The translations under genes and the position numbers were made by a program. A stretch of DNA of 64,000 bases. Origin: Streptomyces galbus (lineage in GTDB: Bacteria; Actinomycetota; Actinomycetes; Streptomycetales; Streptomycetaceae). Positions 17,773-25,810 of the stretch are shown piece after piece. Where the stretch lies: positions 186,001 to 250,000 of the forward strand of contig NZ_SZPR01000011.1 in NCBI RefSeq assembly GCF_005280195.1, given 5' to 3'. The notes under the pieces are model-generated. The model was not told where the DNA came from, did no database searches, and saw nothing but the letters and a program-made list of their open reading frames with translations. Numbering within the stretch: position 1 is the stretch's first letter; each line of letters starts with the position of its first letter.

Positions 17773-18585
17773 GTGAAAAAGCTCTCCGCACGACGACGCC
17801 ATCCGCTGGCGGCGCTCGTCGTCCTACTCCTCGCGCTGGCATGCACTGGGGGGCTGTACGCCGCGTTCGCGCCCGCTGAGAAGGCGCAGGCCGACGACAC
17901 CGCCCAGTCCCTCGCCATCGACGAGGGCAAGAAGCTCTACACCGTGGGCTGCGCCAGCTGCCACGGAACCGGCGGTCAGGGCGGCTCCGACGGCCCCAGC
18001 CTGGTGGGCGTGGGCGCCGCGGCCGTCGACTTCCAGGTCAGCACGGGCCGCATGCCCGCGGCGACCTCCCAGGGCGCCCAGGTGCCGAAGAAGAAGAACA
18101 TCTACACGCGCGCGCAGATCGACCAGCTCGCCGCGTACATCGCCTCCCTCGGTGCCGGCCCGGCCGTCCCGACGAAGGAGCAGTACGGCCCGGAGGGAGC
18201 CGACATCGCCAAGGGCGGTGAGCTCTTCCGGACCAACTGCGCGCAGTGCCACAACTTCACCGGCAAGGGCGGTGCGCTCACCAAGGGCAAGTTCGCCCCG
18301 TCGCTGACGGACGTGGAGCCGAAGCACATCTACGAGGCCATGCAGACGGGCCCGCAGAACATGCCTTCGTTCCCCGACACCACCTTGTCGGAGCAGAACA
18401 AGAAGGACATCATCGCTTACCTGAACGCGGTCAACGGCGACGAGACCGAGAACCCGGGCGGTCTGGAGCTGGGCGGCCTCGGGCCGGTCAGCGAGGGTCT
18501 GTTCGGCTGGATCTTCGGGCTCGGCACGCTGATCGCGGTCGCCGTCTGGGTCGCCGCTCGGACCGCAAAGGCCAAGAAGTCATGA
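17773..18585 (+). CDS. qcrC: Diheme cytochrome c subunit of the bcc complex
   Basis: 270 residues: an N-terminal signal/anchor helix, two cytochrome c domains with CASCH (Cys60) and CAQCH (Cys156), and a C-terminal membrane helix (~243-262). Actinobacteria lack soluble cytochrome c, and this fixed diheme subunit hands electrons from QcrA directly to CtaC in the III-IV supercomplex. GTG 17773 follows ctaE by 64 bp, and its stop overlaps the qcrA start by 4 bp (ATGA). Confidence 0.96.
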   Translation: MKKLSARRRHPLAALVVLLLALACTGGLYAAFAPAEKAQADDTAQSLAIDEGKKLYTVGCASCHGTGGQGGSDGPSLVGVGAAAVDFQVSTGRMPAATSQGAQVPKKKNIYTRAQIDQLAAYIASLGAGPAVPTKEQYGPEGADIAKGGELFRTNCAQCHNFTGKGGALTKGKFAPSLTDVEPKHIYEAMQTGPQNMPSFPDTTLSEQNKKDIIAYLNAVNGDETENPGGLELGGLGPVSEGLFGWIFGLGTLIAVAVWVAARTAKAKKS

Positions 18586-19640
18586 GTAGCCAAGACATTC
18601 CAGAAGAGAACCTGCCCGCACAGCAGGGCCACGCGCACGGCGCGGTGGACGTGGCGGACGAGAAGAACCCGTTCGCCGACCCCGGGCTGCCGCCCCACGA
18701 GCACCGGATCCAGGACATCGACGAAGAGGCCGCGAAGCGGTCCGAGCGTACGGTCGCCCTGCTGTTCACGGTGTCGATGCTGGCCACCATCGGCTTCATC
18801 GTCTCGTACGTGGCGGTCCCGCACGACCGGTCGATCTACGTCTTCCCGATCGGGCACGTCAGCGCGCTGAACTTCGCGCTCGGCGTCACCCTCGGCCTGG
18901 CGCTGTTCTGCATCGGCGCGGGCGCGGTCCACTGGGCCCGCACCCTGATGTCCGACGTGGAGGTCGCCGACGAGCGCCACCCGATCGAGGCGTCCCCGGA
19001 GCTGCGTGCGAAGGTCCACGAGGACTTCCGCCAGGGCGCCAAGGAGTCCGCGCTCGGCCGCCGCAAGCTGATCCGCAACACGATGCTGGGCGCGCTGACC
19101 CTGGTCCCGCTCTCCGGCGTCATGCTGCTGCGCGACCTCGGCCCGCTGCCCGGCACCTCGCTGCGCCACACCATGTGGTCCAAGGGCAAGCTCCTCGTCA
19201 ACATGAACACCAACGAGCCGCTGCGTCCCGAGGACGTGGCCGTCGGCTCGCTGACCTTCGCCAAGCCCGAGGGCCTGGAGGAGCACGACGAGGACTTCCA
19301 GAAGGAGATCGCCAAGGCGGCCCTGATGATCGTCCGGCTCCAGCCGGAGAACATCAAGGACAAGCGCGAGCTCGAGTGGTCGCACGAGGGCATCGTGGCG
19401 TACTCCAAGATCTGCACCCACGTGGGGTGCCCCATCTCGCTCTACGAGCAGCAGACGCACCACGTGCTGTGCCCCTGCCACCAGTCCACCTTCGACCTCT
19501 CCGACGGTGCCCGAGTGATCTTCGGACCCGCCGGCCACGCCCTGCCGCAGCTGCGCATCGGCGTGAACGACGAGGGCTACCTCGAGGCGCTCGGCGACTT
19601 CGAGGAGCCCGTCGGTCCTGCTTTCTGGGAGCGCGGATGA
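18582..19640 (+). CDS. qcrA: Rieske iron-sulfur subunit of the bcc complex
   Basis: 352 residues. A long charged N terminus is followed by three membrane helices (two adjacent at ~55-115, one near 170-190), the extended actinobacterial form, then a Rieske domain with CTHVGC (Cys278) and CPCHQS (Cys297) binding the [2Fe-2S] cluster. It oxidises menaquinol and passes one electron to QcrC. It overlaps qcrC and qcrB by 4 bp at both ends, so expression of the three is coupled. Confidence 0.96.
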   Translation: MSSQDIPEENLPAQQGHAHGAVDVADEKNPFADPGLPPHEHRIQDIDEEAAKRSERTVALLFTVSMLATIGFIVSYVAVPHDRSIYVFPIGHVSALNFALGVTLGLALFCIGAGAVHWARTLMSDVEVADERHPIEASPELRAKVHEDFRQGAKESALGRRKLIRNTMLGALTLVPLSGVMLLRDLGPLPGTSLRHTMWSKGKLLVNMNTNEPLRPEDVAVGSLTFAKPEGLEEHDEDFQKEIAKAALMIVRLQPENIKDKRELEWSHEGIVAYSKICTHVGCPISLYEQQTHHVLCPCHQSTFDLSDGARVIFGPAGHALPQLRIGVNDEGYLEALGDFEEPVGPAFWERG

Positions 19641-21274
19641 GTACTACAGCGAGCAACACCTCCCGCTCGCGCGGGAAGGCACCCGGCGGCGAGCGCGTCG
19701 CCGACTGGGCGGACGGACGCCTGGGGATCTACACCCTGGCCAAGTCCAACATGCGCAAGATCTTCCCCGACCACTGGTCGTTCATGCTGGGTGAGGTCTG
19801 CCTCTACAGCTTCCTCATCATCATCCTGACGGGCGTCTACCTGACGCTGTTCTTCCACCCGTCGATGAACGAGGTGCAGTACCACGGCAGCTACGTCCCG
19901 CTCCAGGGGCAGCTGATGTCGGAGGCGTTCAACTCCACGCTGCACATCTCCTTCGACGTCCGCGGCGGTCTGCTCATCCGGCAGATCCACCACTGGGCGG
20001 CCGTCGTCTTCATCGCCGGCATGTTCGTGCACATGATGCGCGTGTTCTTCACCGGCGCGTTCCGCAAGCCGCGTGAGGTCAACTGGCTGTTCGGCTTCCT
20101 GCTGTTCGTCCTGGGCATGTTCACCGGGTTCACCGGCTACTCGCTCCCGGACGACCTGCTCTCCGGCACCGGTGTCCGCTTCATGGAGGGCGCGATCCTG
20201 TCCGTGCCGATCGTCGGCACGTACATCTCGTTCTTCCTCTTCGGCGGCGAGTTCCCGGGCGGCGACTTCGTGGCCCGCTTCTACTCGATCCACATCCTGC
20301 TGCTGCCGGGCATCATGCTCGGTCTGGTGGTCGGCCACCTGATCCTGGTCTTCTACCACAAGCACACGCAGTTCGCGGGCCCCGGCAAGACCAACAACAA
20401 CGTGGTCGGCATGCCGCTGCTGCCGGTGTACATGGCGAAGGCGGGCGGCTTCTTCTTCCTGGTCTTCGGCGTCATCGCGTTCGTCGCGGCGATCGCGCAG
20501 ATCAACCCGATCTGGGCCATCGGCCCCTACCGTCCGGACCAGGTGTCCACCGGCGCCCAGCCCGACTGGTACATGGGCATGGCCGAGGGCCTGATCCGCG
20601 CGATGCCGGGCTGGGAGATCAACCTGTGGGGCCACACGCTCGTGCTGGGCGTGTTCATCCCGCTGGTGCTGTTCGGCGTCATCCTGGTCGCGATCGCCGC
20701 CTACCCGTTCATCGAGGCGTGGGTCACCGGCGACAAGCGCGAGCACCACATCCTGGACCGCCCGCGCAACGCCCCGACCCGTACGGCGTTCGGTGTCGCC
20801 TGGCTGACCGTGTACTTCGTGATGCTGATCGGTGGCGGCAACGACCTCTTCGCCACGCACTTCCACCTGTCGATCAACGCGGTCACCTGGTTCGTCCGGA
20901 TCTCGTACTTCGTCGGCCCGGTCATCGCGTTCATCGTCACCAAGCGGATCTGCCTCGGCCTGCAGCGCCGGGACAAGGACAAGGTGCTGCACGGCCGCGA
21001 GACCGGCACCATCAAGCGCCTGCCGCACGGTGAGTTCATCGAGGTGCACGAGCCGCTCAGCCAGGAGCAGCTGCACACGCTGACCGCGCACGACCAGTAC
21101 AAGCCGCTCCAGCTCGGCCCCGCGGTCGACGAGAACGGTGTCGAGCGCAAGGTCAGGGCCACGCAGAAGGTGCGCGCCAAGCTCAGCGAGGCCTACTTCG
21201 GCGAGGAGTCGCAGATCGCCAAGCCCTCCGTCGAGGAGTACAAGGAGATCACGAGCGGCCACGGCCACCACTGA
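19637..21274 (+). CDS. qcrB: Cytochrome b subunit of the bcc complex
   Basis: 545 residues with eight or more membrane helices. The b-heme ligands are paired His residues in [14 protein letters not shown] and [10 protein letters not shown]. The quinol-site motif is [11 protein letters not shown], the actinobacterial equivalent of PEWY. A long hydrophilic C-terminal tail (~430-545), rich in charged residues and ending GHGHH, is typical of actinobacterial QcrB. It is the last gene before a strong terminator. Confidence 0.97.
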   Translation: MSTTASNTSRSRGKAPGGERVADWADGRLGIYTLAKSNMRKIFPDHWSFMLGEVCLYSFLIIILTGVYLTLFFHPSMNEVQYHGSYVPLQGQLMSEAFNSTLHISFDVRGGLLIRQIHHWAAVVFIAGMFVHMMRVFFTGAFRKPREVNWLFGFLLFVLGMFTGFTGYSLPDDLLSGTGVRFMEGAILSVPIVGTYISFFLFGGEFPGGDFVARFYSIHILLLPGIMLGLVVGHLILVFYHKHTQFAGPGKTNNNVVGMPLLPVYMAKAGGFFFLVFGVIAFVAAIAQINPIWAIGPYRPDQVSTGAQPDWYMGMAEGLIRAMPGWEINLWGHTLVLGVFIPLVLFGVILVAIAAYPFIEAWVTGDKREHHILDRPRNAPTRTAFGVAWLTVYFVMLIGGGNDLFATHFHLSINAVTWFVRISYFVGPVIAFIVTKRICLGLQRRDKDKVLHGRETGTIKRLPHGEFIEVHEPLSQEQLHTLTAHDQYKPLQLGPAVDENGVERKVRATQKVRAKLSEAYFGEESQIAKPSVEEYKEITSGHGHH

Positions 21275-21300
21275 TCGCTGCGGCGTCGCCACGCCACGGT

Positions 21301-21337
21301 CGAAGGGCCCCGTCCGGTGTTCGGACGGGGCCCTTCG
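21301..21337 (+). terminator. Strong hairpin terminator after ctaE-qcrCAB
   Basis: A perfect 16-bp stem (21301-21316 with 21322-21337) closes a 5-nt loop, 26 bp after the qcrB stop. It isolates the respiratory operon from trpD. Confidence 0.9.
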
Positions 21338-21404
21338 CGCTGTCCGGGGCTGGATAGGCTGGCACCGCACCCTTTCTCGTCCCACAGACACCCAGGAGCG
21401 GCTG

Positions 21405-22469
21405 ATGAGCGCTGTGACCCCCGCTGGAGGCGACACCGCGGCGGGCCGCTCCTGGCCCGCCGTGCTGAACGGCCTGCTGGACGGCCGGGACCTGTCCGCG
21501 GACGAGACCGCGTGGGCGATGGACCGGATCATGAGCGGCGAGGCGACCGACGCGCAGATCGCCGGCTTCGCGGTGGCGCTGCGCGCCAAGGGCGAGACGG
21601 TCGAGGAGATCTCCGGCTGCGTGCGCGCGCTGTACGAGCACGCCAACGTCATCGAGGTGCCGGGGGCGACCGTCGACATCGTCGGCACCGGCGGCGACGG
21701 CGCCAAGACGGTGAACATCTCCACCATGTCCTCGATCGTCGTGGCCGGCACCGGCGCGAAGGTCGTCAAGCACGGCAACCGGGCGGCCTCGTCCGCCTCG
21801 GGCGCCTCCGACGTGCTGGAGAAGCTCGGCGTCAACCTGGAGCTCAGCCCCGAGCGGGTGGTGGAGGTCGCCGAGGAGGCCGGGATCACCTTCTGCTTCG
21901 CGGTGAAGTTCCACCCCGCGCTGCGCCACGTGGCCGCCGCGCGCGGCCAGCTCGGCGTGCGGACCGTGTTCAACTTCCTCGGCCCGCTGGCCAACCCGGC
22001 GAAGGTGCGGGCCCAGGCGATCGGCGTGGCCGACCGGCGGATGGCCCCCATCATGGCGGGCGTCTTCGCCGAGCGCGGCAACTCCTCGCTGGTCTTCCGG
22101 GGCGACGACGGCCTCGACGAGCTGACCACCACCGCCACCTCCCGGGTGTGGATCGTGCGCGACGGCAAGGTCACCGAGGAGGCGTTCGACCCGCGGGACG
22201 TCGGCCTCGACCTGGTCCCCGTGGAGGCCCTGCGGGGCGCGGACGCGGCCTACAACGCCGGGGTCGCCCGCCGCCTCCTGGACGGCGAGCACGGCCCGGT
22301 GCGCGACGCCGTGCTGCTGAACTCGGCGGCCGCGCTGGTCGCCCTGGACCCCACGGACGCCCCGCTGACCGACCAGATCCGCGCCGCGATGGCGAGGGCA
22401 GCCGAGTCCGTCGACTCGGGCGCGGCCCGACGCGCGCTGGAGCGCTGGGTGCGGGTCAGCAACGCCTGA
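21405..22469 (+). CDS. trpD: Anthranilate phosphoribosyltransferase
   Basis: 354 residues. Transfers phosphoribose from PRPP to anthranilate, the second step of Trp synthesis. It has the PRPP-binding [14 protein letters not shown] and the [15 protein letters not shown] and [15 protein letters not shown] motifs of the family, at normal length. CAGGAG precedes ATG 21405, and TAGGCT near 21356 may be its -10. It has its own transcription unit, unlinked to the trpEG gene 26 kb away. No Trp leader is visible here, so it may escape the attenuation seen at trpEG. Confidence 0.95.
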   Translation: MSAVTPAGGDTAAGRSWPAVLNGLLDGRDLSADETAWAMDRIMSGEATDAQIAGFAVALRAKGETVEEISGCVRALYEHANVIEVPGATVDIVGTGGDGAKTVNISTMSSIVVAGTGAKVVKHGNRAASSASGASDVLEKLGVNLELSPERVVEVAEEAGITFCFAVKFHPALRHVAAARGQLGVRTVFNFLGPLANPAKVRAQAIGVADRRMAPIMAGVFAERGNSSLVFRGDDGLDELTTTATSRVWIVRDGKVTEEAFDPRDVGLDLVPVEALRGADAAYNAGVARRLLDGEHGPVRDAVLLNSAAALVALDPTDAPLTDQIRAAMARAAESVDSGAARRALERWVRVSNA

Positions 22470-22565
22470 CGCCCGCCGCTGCGGGCCACGGCCCCTCACG
22501 TGCGCGGTCCCGCGATCCGGACAGGAGTTGCGGGACCGCGATCACGTCGCGTACGTTCCTTCCCA

Positions 22566-22660
22566 GGTCATGAGTGACAGTCATGAGGCCCCGGCCGACT
22601 GTCCGGCAACCCTCCGTCCGTGGCGGGGTGCCCCGGGTGAAGACCAGGTCGCAGGCAGCG
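22566..22660 (+). ncRNA. SAM-IV riboswitch aptamer
   Basis: The segment from GGTCATGAG (22566) through CCGGCAACCC, GGGGTGCCCCGGGTGAAGACC to about 22660 matches the conserved core of the SAM-IV class as I know it, an actinobacterial S-adenosylmethionine aptamer sharing the SAM-I binding core. GGTC (22567-22570) can pair with GACC (22642-22645) to close the aptamer. Downstream, GACCAGG can instead pair with CCTGGTC (22701-22707), a plausible switching partner. It lies 5' of a short ORF and a SufS-like gene. The 3' boundary is approximate. Confidence 0.85.
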
Positions 22661-22677
22661 AGGTCTGCGGCAAGCGC

Positions 22678-22702
22678 GGACCCCTCGCGATTCCAGGGGT
22701 CC
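22678..22702 (+). promoter_or_regulatory. Expression-platform hairpin of the SAM-IV leader
   Basis: GGACCCCT (22678-22685) pairs with AGGGGTCC (22695-22702). An alternative pairing, CCTCG (22683-22687) with CGAGG (22710-22714), would cover the ribosome binding site of the following uORF, so ligand binding may control translation. Confidence 0.5.
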
Positions 22703-22722
22703 TGGTCGTCGAGGAGTCTTCC

Positions 22723-22743
22723 GTGAGCAAGCGAATGCGCTAG
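22723..22743 (+). CDS. Six-codon upstream ORF (leader peptide) under the SAM-IV riboswitch
   Basis: GAGGAG (22711-22716) is followed after 6 nt by GTG AGC AAG CGA ATG CGC TAG, encoding MSKRMR. Good spacing and the position right after the riboswitch argue that it is translated. It contains an internal Met codon and two Arg codons. It ends 137 nt before the SufS-like gene, so it may act as a sensing leader rather than as a coupled cistron. Confidence 0.5.
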   Translation: MSKRMR

Positions 22744-22880
22744 GGCCGCAGAGCCCCGTCTCCGCACGCCTTTCCTGCTGTTCCTTCCCCTCCTCGTCCC
22801 GCGCTGGAGCCCCGTTCGCGTACGCGCGTCCCGGCGGCTCGTGCGGTGACGGGTCACGCCTGCCTGTCCGGGAGTACGCC

Positions 22881-24248
22881 ATGTCCGTCACCACCACCGC
22901 TGCCGCCGACCGCTCCGTCTGTGCCCCGCTGCCCGTCCTGGGCCGGGACGTCGCCGTCCCGCTCGTCACGGGCGGCGAGGTCACCTACGCCGCCCTCGAC
23001 TACGCGGCGAGCGCCCCCGCCCTGCAGCGGGTCTGGGACGACGTCGCCGCCTACGCGCCGTACTACGGCAGCGTCCACCGCGGCGCCGGCTACCTCTCGC
23101 AGCTCTCCACGGACCTCTTCGAGAACGCCCGCCGCACCGTGGCCGCGTTCCTCGACTGCCGCCCCGAGGACCAGCTCGTCTTCACCCGCTCCACCACCGA
23201 CTCGCTCAACCTGCTCGCCCGCACCCTGCCCGCCGACTGCCAGGTCTTCGTCTTCGAGACCGAGCACCACGCCTCCCTGCTGCCCTGGCAGGGCCACCGG
23301 GTCACCTACCTGGACGCCCCGCGCACCCCCCGGCAGGCCGTGGAGACTCTGGAGCGCGCCCTCGCCGACCGCGACCCCTACGGCCCCGCCCTGGTCTGCG
23401 TCACCGGTGCCTCCAACGTCACCGGCGAGCTGTGGCCGGTCCGCGAGCTGGCCGCCGCCGCCCACGCCCACGGCGCCCGGATCGTGCTGGACGCCGCCCA
23501 GCTCGTGCCGCACCACCCGGTGAGCGTGCGCGACCTCGACGTCGACTGGGTGGCCTTCTCCGGGCACAAGCTGTACGCCCCGTTCGGCTCCGGGGTGCTG
23601 GCCGGCCGCGCCGACTGGCTGCGCGCGGCCGAGCCCTACCTCGCCGGCGGCGGCGCCAGCCGCAAGGTCACCCGGCGTGAGGACGGGGGAGTGGACGTCG
23701 AGTGGCACGAGAGCGCGGCCCGGCACGAGGCCGGCTCGCCGAACGTGATCGGCGCCTACGCCATCGCCTCGGCCTGCAAGGCCCTCACCGAGGCCGGCTG
23801 GGACACCCTGGTCGCCCGTGAGCAGCACCTGGTCGAGACGGTGCGCGCCGGGCTCGCCGAGGTCCCCGAGGTCCGCGTGCTGTCCCTGTTCGGCGACGAC
23901 GCGCCCCGGGTGGGGGTGATCTCCTTCGTGGTGGAGGGCTGGAACAGCTCGCACTTCGCCGCCGCCCTGTCCGCCGAGTACGGCATCGGCGTCCGCGACG
24001 GCCTGTTCTGCGCCCACCCGCTGGTGCGCACCCTGCTGGGCACCGACCCCCAGACCCAGGGCGAGTGCGGCGCCCCCGAGGCGGCCCCGGGCGAGAAGTC
24101 GCTCAACGCGATCCGCGTCAGCTTCGGCGCCGGCACGCCCGACGAGCACGTGGAGCGCTTCGTCGGCGCGGTGCGGGAGCTGGTCAGCGACGGCGCGAAG
24201 TGGCGCTACCGGACCGAGGACGGCCGCTGCGTGCCGGCCGTGGGCTGA
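22881..24248 (+). CDS. Class V aminotransferase, SufS-like cysteine desulfurase/selenocysteine lyase homologue
   Basis: 455 residues. PLP-fold type I with Lys230 in FSGHKLYAPFG and a Cys377 in RDGLFCAHP, matching the RxGxxCAxP pattern of group II (SufS/CsdA) desulfurases. Extra segments (for example GASRKVTRREDGGVDVEW) set it apart from housekeeping SufS. ATG 22881 has GGGAG upstream. Control by an upstream SAM-IV riboswitch links it to methionine/cysteine sulfur metabolism. The substrate is not known. It converges on the Lrp-like gene with 10 bp between stop codons. Confidence 0.85.
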   Translation: MSVTTTAAADRSVCAPLPVLGRDVAVPLVTGGEVTYAALDYAASAPALQRVWDDVAAYAPYYGSVHRGAGYLSQLSTDLFENARRTVAAFLDCRPEDQLVFTRSTTDSLNLLARTLPADCQVFVFETEHHASLLPWQGHRVTYLDAPRTPRQAVETLERALADRDPYGPALVCVTGASNVTGELWPVRELAAAAHAHGARIVLDAAQLVPHHPVSVRDLDVDWVAFSGHKLYAPFGSGVLAGRADWLRAAEPYLAGGGASRKVTRREDGGVDVEWHESAARHEAGSPNVIGAYAIASACKALTEAGWDTLVAREQHLVETVRAGLAEVPEVRVLSLFGDDAPRVGVISFVVEGWNSSHFAAALSAEYGIGVRDGLFCAHPLVRTLLGTDPQTQGECGAPEAAPGEKSLNAIRVSFGAGTPDEHVERFVGAVRELVSDGAKWRYRTEDGRCVPAVG

Positions 24249-24258
24249 CCGGCGGGCG

Positions 24259-24540
24259 TCAGGAGTCCAGCCCGATCGCGAAGGCCGCCTCCAGGTCGTG
24301 CTGGGAGTAGGTGCGGAACGCCACGTGGGTGTCGGTGCCCTCCACCCCGGGGATCTTGCTGATGCGGCCGGGGATCACCTCGGCCAGGTCCTCGTGGCGC
24401 CGCACCCGCACCATGGCGATCAGGTCGTAGGTGCCGGTGACGGAGAAGACCTCGCTCACGCTCTCCAGCGCGGCGATCTGCTCGGCGATCTCCGGGATCC
24501 GGTCCACGCTGGTCTTGATCAGAACGATCGCGGTGATCAC
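24259..24540 (-). CDS. Stand-alone Lrp/AsnC ligand-binding (RAM) domain protein
   Basis: 93 residues forming only the alpha/beta RAM domain of Lrp/AsnC regulators (ITAIVLIKTSVDRIPEIAEQIA, VSEVFSVTGTYDLIAMVRV). There is no helix-turn-helix. Such proteins bind amino acids and may assemble with full-length Lrp partners. The start overlaps the rhomboid gene stop by 4 bp, so the two are co-translated with rhomboid first. Confidence 0.88.
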   Translation of the reverse strand: MITAIVLIKTSVDRIPEIAEQIAALESVSEVFSVTGTYDLIAMVRVRRHEDLAEVIPGRISKIPGVEGTDTHVAFRTYSQHDLEAAFAIGLDS

Positions 24541-25280
24541 GGCTGGTTCTCTCCCTCGGGGGCCGGAGGCGGGGCGGCCCTCACTTTAGCCGCAGGGCCG
24601 TACCGGGCCCACGCGTAGGCGAAGCCCAGGCCGAAGCCCACCACGTGCGCGAGGTAGGCCACCCCCGGCCCCTCGGGGGAGCGGCTCGCGGCCAGCCACT
24701 GCAGCGCCGCCCAGAAGGGCAGGACGACCCAGGCCGGGAACCGCAGGGGCAGGAAGAACAGGAACGGCAGGAGACTGGTCACCCGTGCCCGGGGGAAGAG
24801 GAACAGGAAGGCCCCCAGCACCGCCGAGATCGCCCCGGACGCTCCCACGAGCGGCTGTGCGGAGGAGGCGTTGGCGGCCGCGTAGCCCAGCAGCGCGAGG
24901 CAGCCGCAGCCCACGTAGAAGAGGGTGAACTGCACCCGGCCCATGCGGTCCTCGGTCAGCGCTCCGAAGACGTAGAGGAAGAGCATGTTGCCCAGCAGGT
25001 GCACCCAGCTCCCGTGCACGAACAGCGCCGTGGCGGGGGTCAGGACCGCCCGCGGCGCCCCCGAGAACAGCTCGGCCGGGACCACGCCCCAGCGCAGGAA
25101 GTAGGCCCGCTGCGCGGCGAGCAGCTCCCCGCCGGTGCCGTACGCCGGGTTCAGGCCGCCGGCCGGTCCCAGCACGAACAGCACGCAGCACAGCGCGATC
25201 AGTCCGTACGTCACCGGCGCCGACGGCCGGAGCACCGCCCGGCCCGCCGCGCCCACCAGGGCTCTGAAGTCGCCGACCAT
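24537..25280 (-). CDS. Rhomboid-family intramembrane serine protease
   Basis: 247 residues with six or seven membrane helices. The rhomboid catalytic dyad is visible as Ser148 in GASGAISAVLG and His212 in AHVVGFGLGF, with the oxyanion-helix motif HGSWVHLLGNML. Substrates are unknown. The start is taken at ATG 25280; GTG 25286 (two codons upstream) is possible. There is no clear ribosome binding site. It is operon partner of the RAM-domain gene. Confidence 0.9.
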   Translation of the reverse strand: MVGDFRALVGAAGRAVLRPSAPVTYGLIALCCVLFVLGPAGGLNPAYGTGGELLAAQRAYFLRWGVVPAELFSGAPRAVLTPATALFVHGSWVHLLGNMLFLYVFGALTEDRMGRVQFTLFYVGCGCLALLGYAAANASSAQPLVGASGAISAVLGAFLFLFPRARVTSLLPFLFFLPLRFPAWVVLPFWAALQWLAASRSPEGPGVAYLAHVVGFGLGFAYAWARYGPAAKVRAAPPPAPEGENQP

Positions 25281-25432
25281 GAACACAGAGCATGACGTAA
25301 CCGGACCGATCGGGACGGACCGCCTCGCCGCCGTGGACGGACGGGCGGCGAGTACCCGCCAGGCCGTAGGGTTACGAGCCACACGGCCGGGGCGCGCGAG
25401 CACCACCCCGGGCGACGCGCCGGAAGAACGCC

Positions 25433-25507
25433 ATGGACCCCGTGGTCAGCACGGACACCATGGCCACCACGAGCACGACACGAGAAGGAAGCGGACGGTC
25501 ACGATGA
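25433..25507 (+). CDS. Possible 24-residue upstream ORF coupled to the zinc-ribbon gene
   Basis: ATG 25433, with GGAAG 7 nt upstream, opens a 24-codon Thr/Ser-rich frame whose TGA (25505-25507) overlaps the ATG of the next gene as ATGA. The best ribosome binding site of that gene lies 12 nt from its start, which fits coupling. Codon use in the second half is atypical, so it may be fortuitous. Confidence 0.35.
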   Translation: MDPVVSTDTMATTSTTREGSGRSR

Positions 25508-25743
25508 CGGTTCCCCTGCCGACCACCACGACGCGGTGGCGCTGCACCCTCTGCGGCAACCTCACGCGCTTCGACGTGACCCGTTCGTCGAAGGTCGTGG
25601 AGTACGTCCACCTCGACCTGGCCGGCGAGCCCAGCGTCGAGGAGCGCGAGGTGCTCAGTGAGACCATCGAGTCGGTGCGCTGCCGCTGGTGCAACGCCGT
25701 GGACCAGGTGGAACTCGTGGACAGGCCGGGCGCCGACTCCTGA
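25504..25743 (+). CDS. Small zinc-ribbon protein
   Basis: 79 residues with two Cys pairs, CTLC (near residue 14) and CRWC (near 61), which can bind one zinc. There is no membrane helix. Between the knuckles is a charged region (EYVHLDLAGEPSVEEREV). It looks like a conserved actinobacterial hypothetical upstream of a NYN-domain gene, possibly nucleic-acid associated. GAAGGAAG precedes ATG 25504 at long spacing. Confidence 0.75.
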   Translation: MTVPLPTTTTRWRCTLCGNLTRFDVTRSSKVVEYVHLDLAGEPSVEEREVLSETIESVRCRWCNAVDQVELVDRPGADS

Positions 25744-25810
25744 CCGGGAGCGGCCCCGCACAGGCGATCCCGGCGGCGGGATCCCGAGGACAGGCAGTGG
25801 GGTGTGACGG

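Noticed and set aside
22457-22984. Minus-strand frames across the SAM-IV leader
   Set aside because: They are Arg/Gly-rich, lack ribosome binding sites and run opposite a well-conserved structured RNA.
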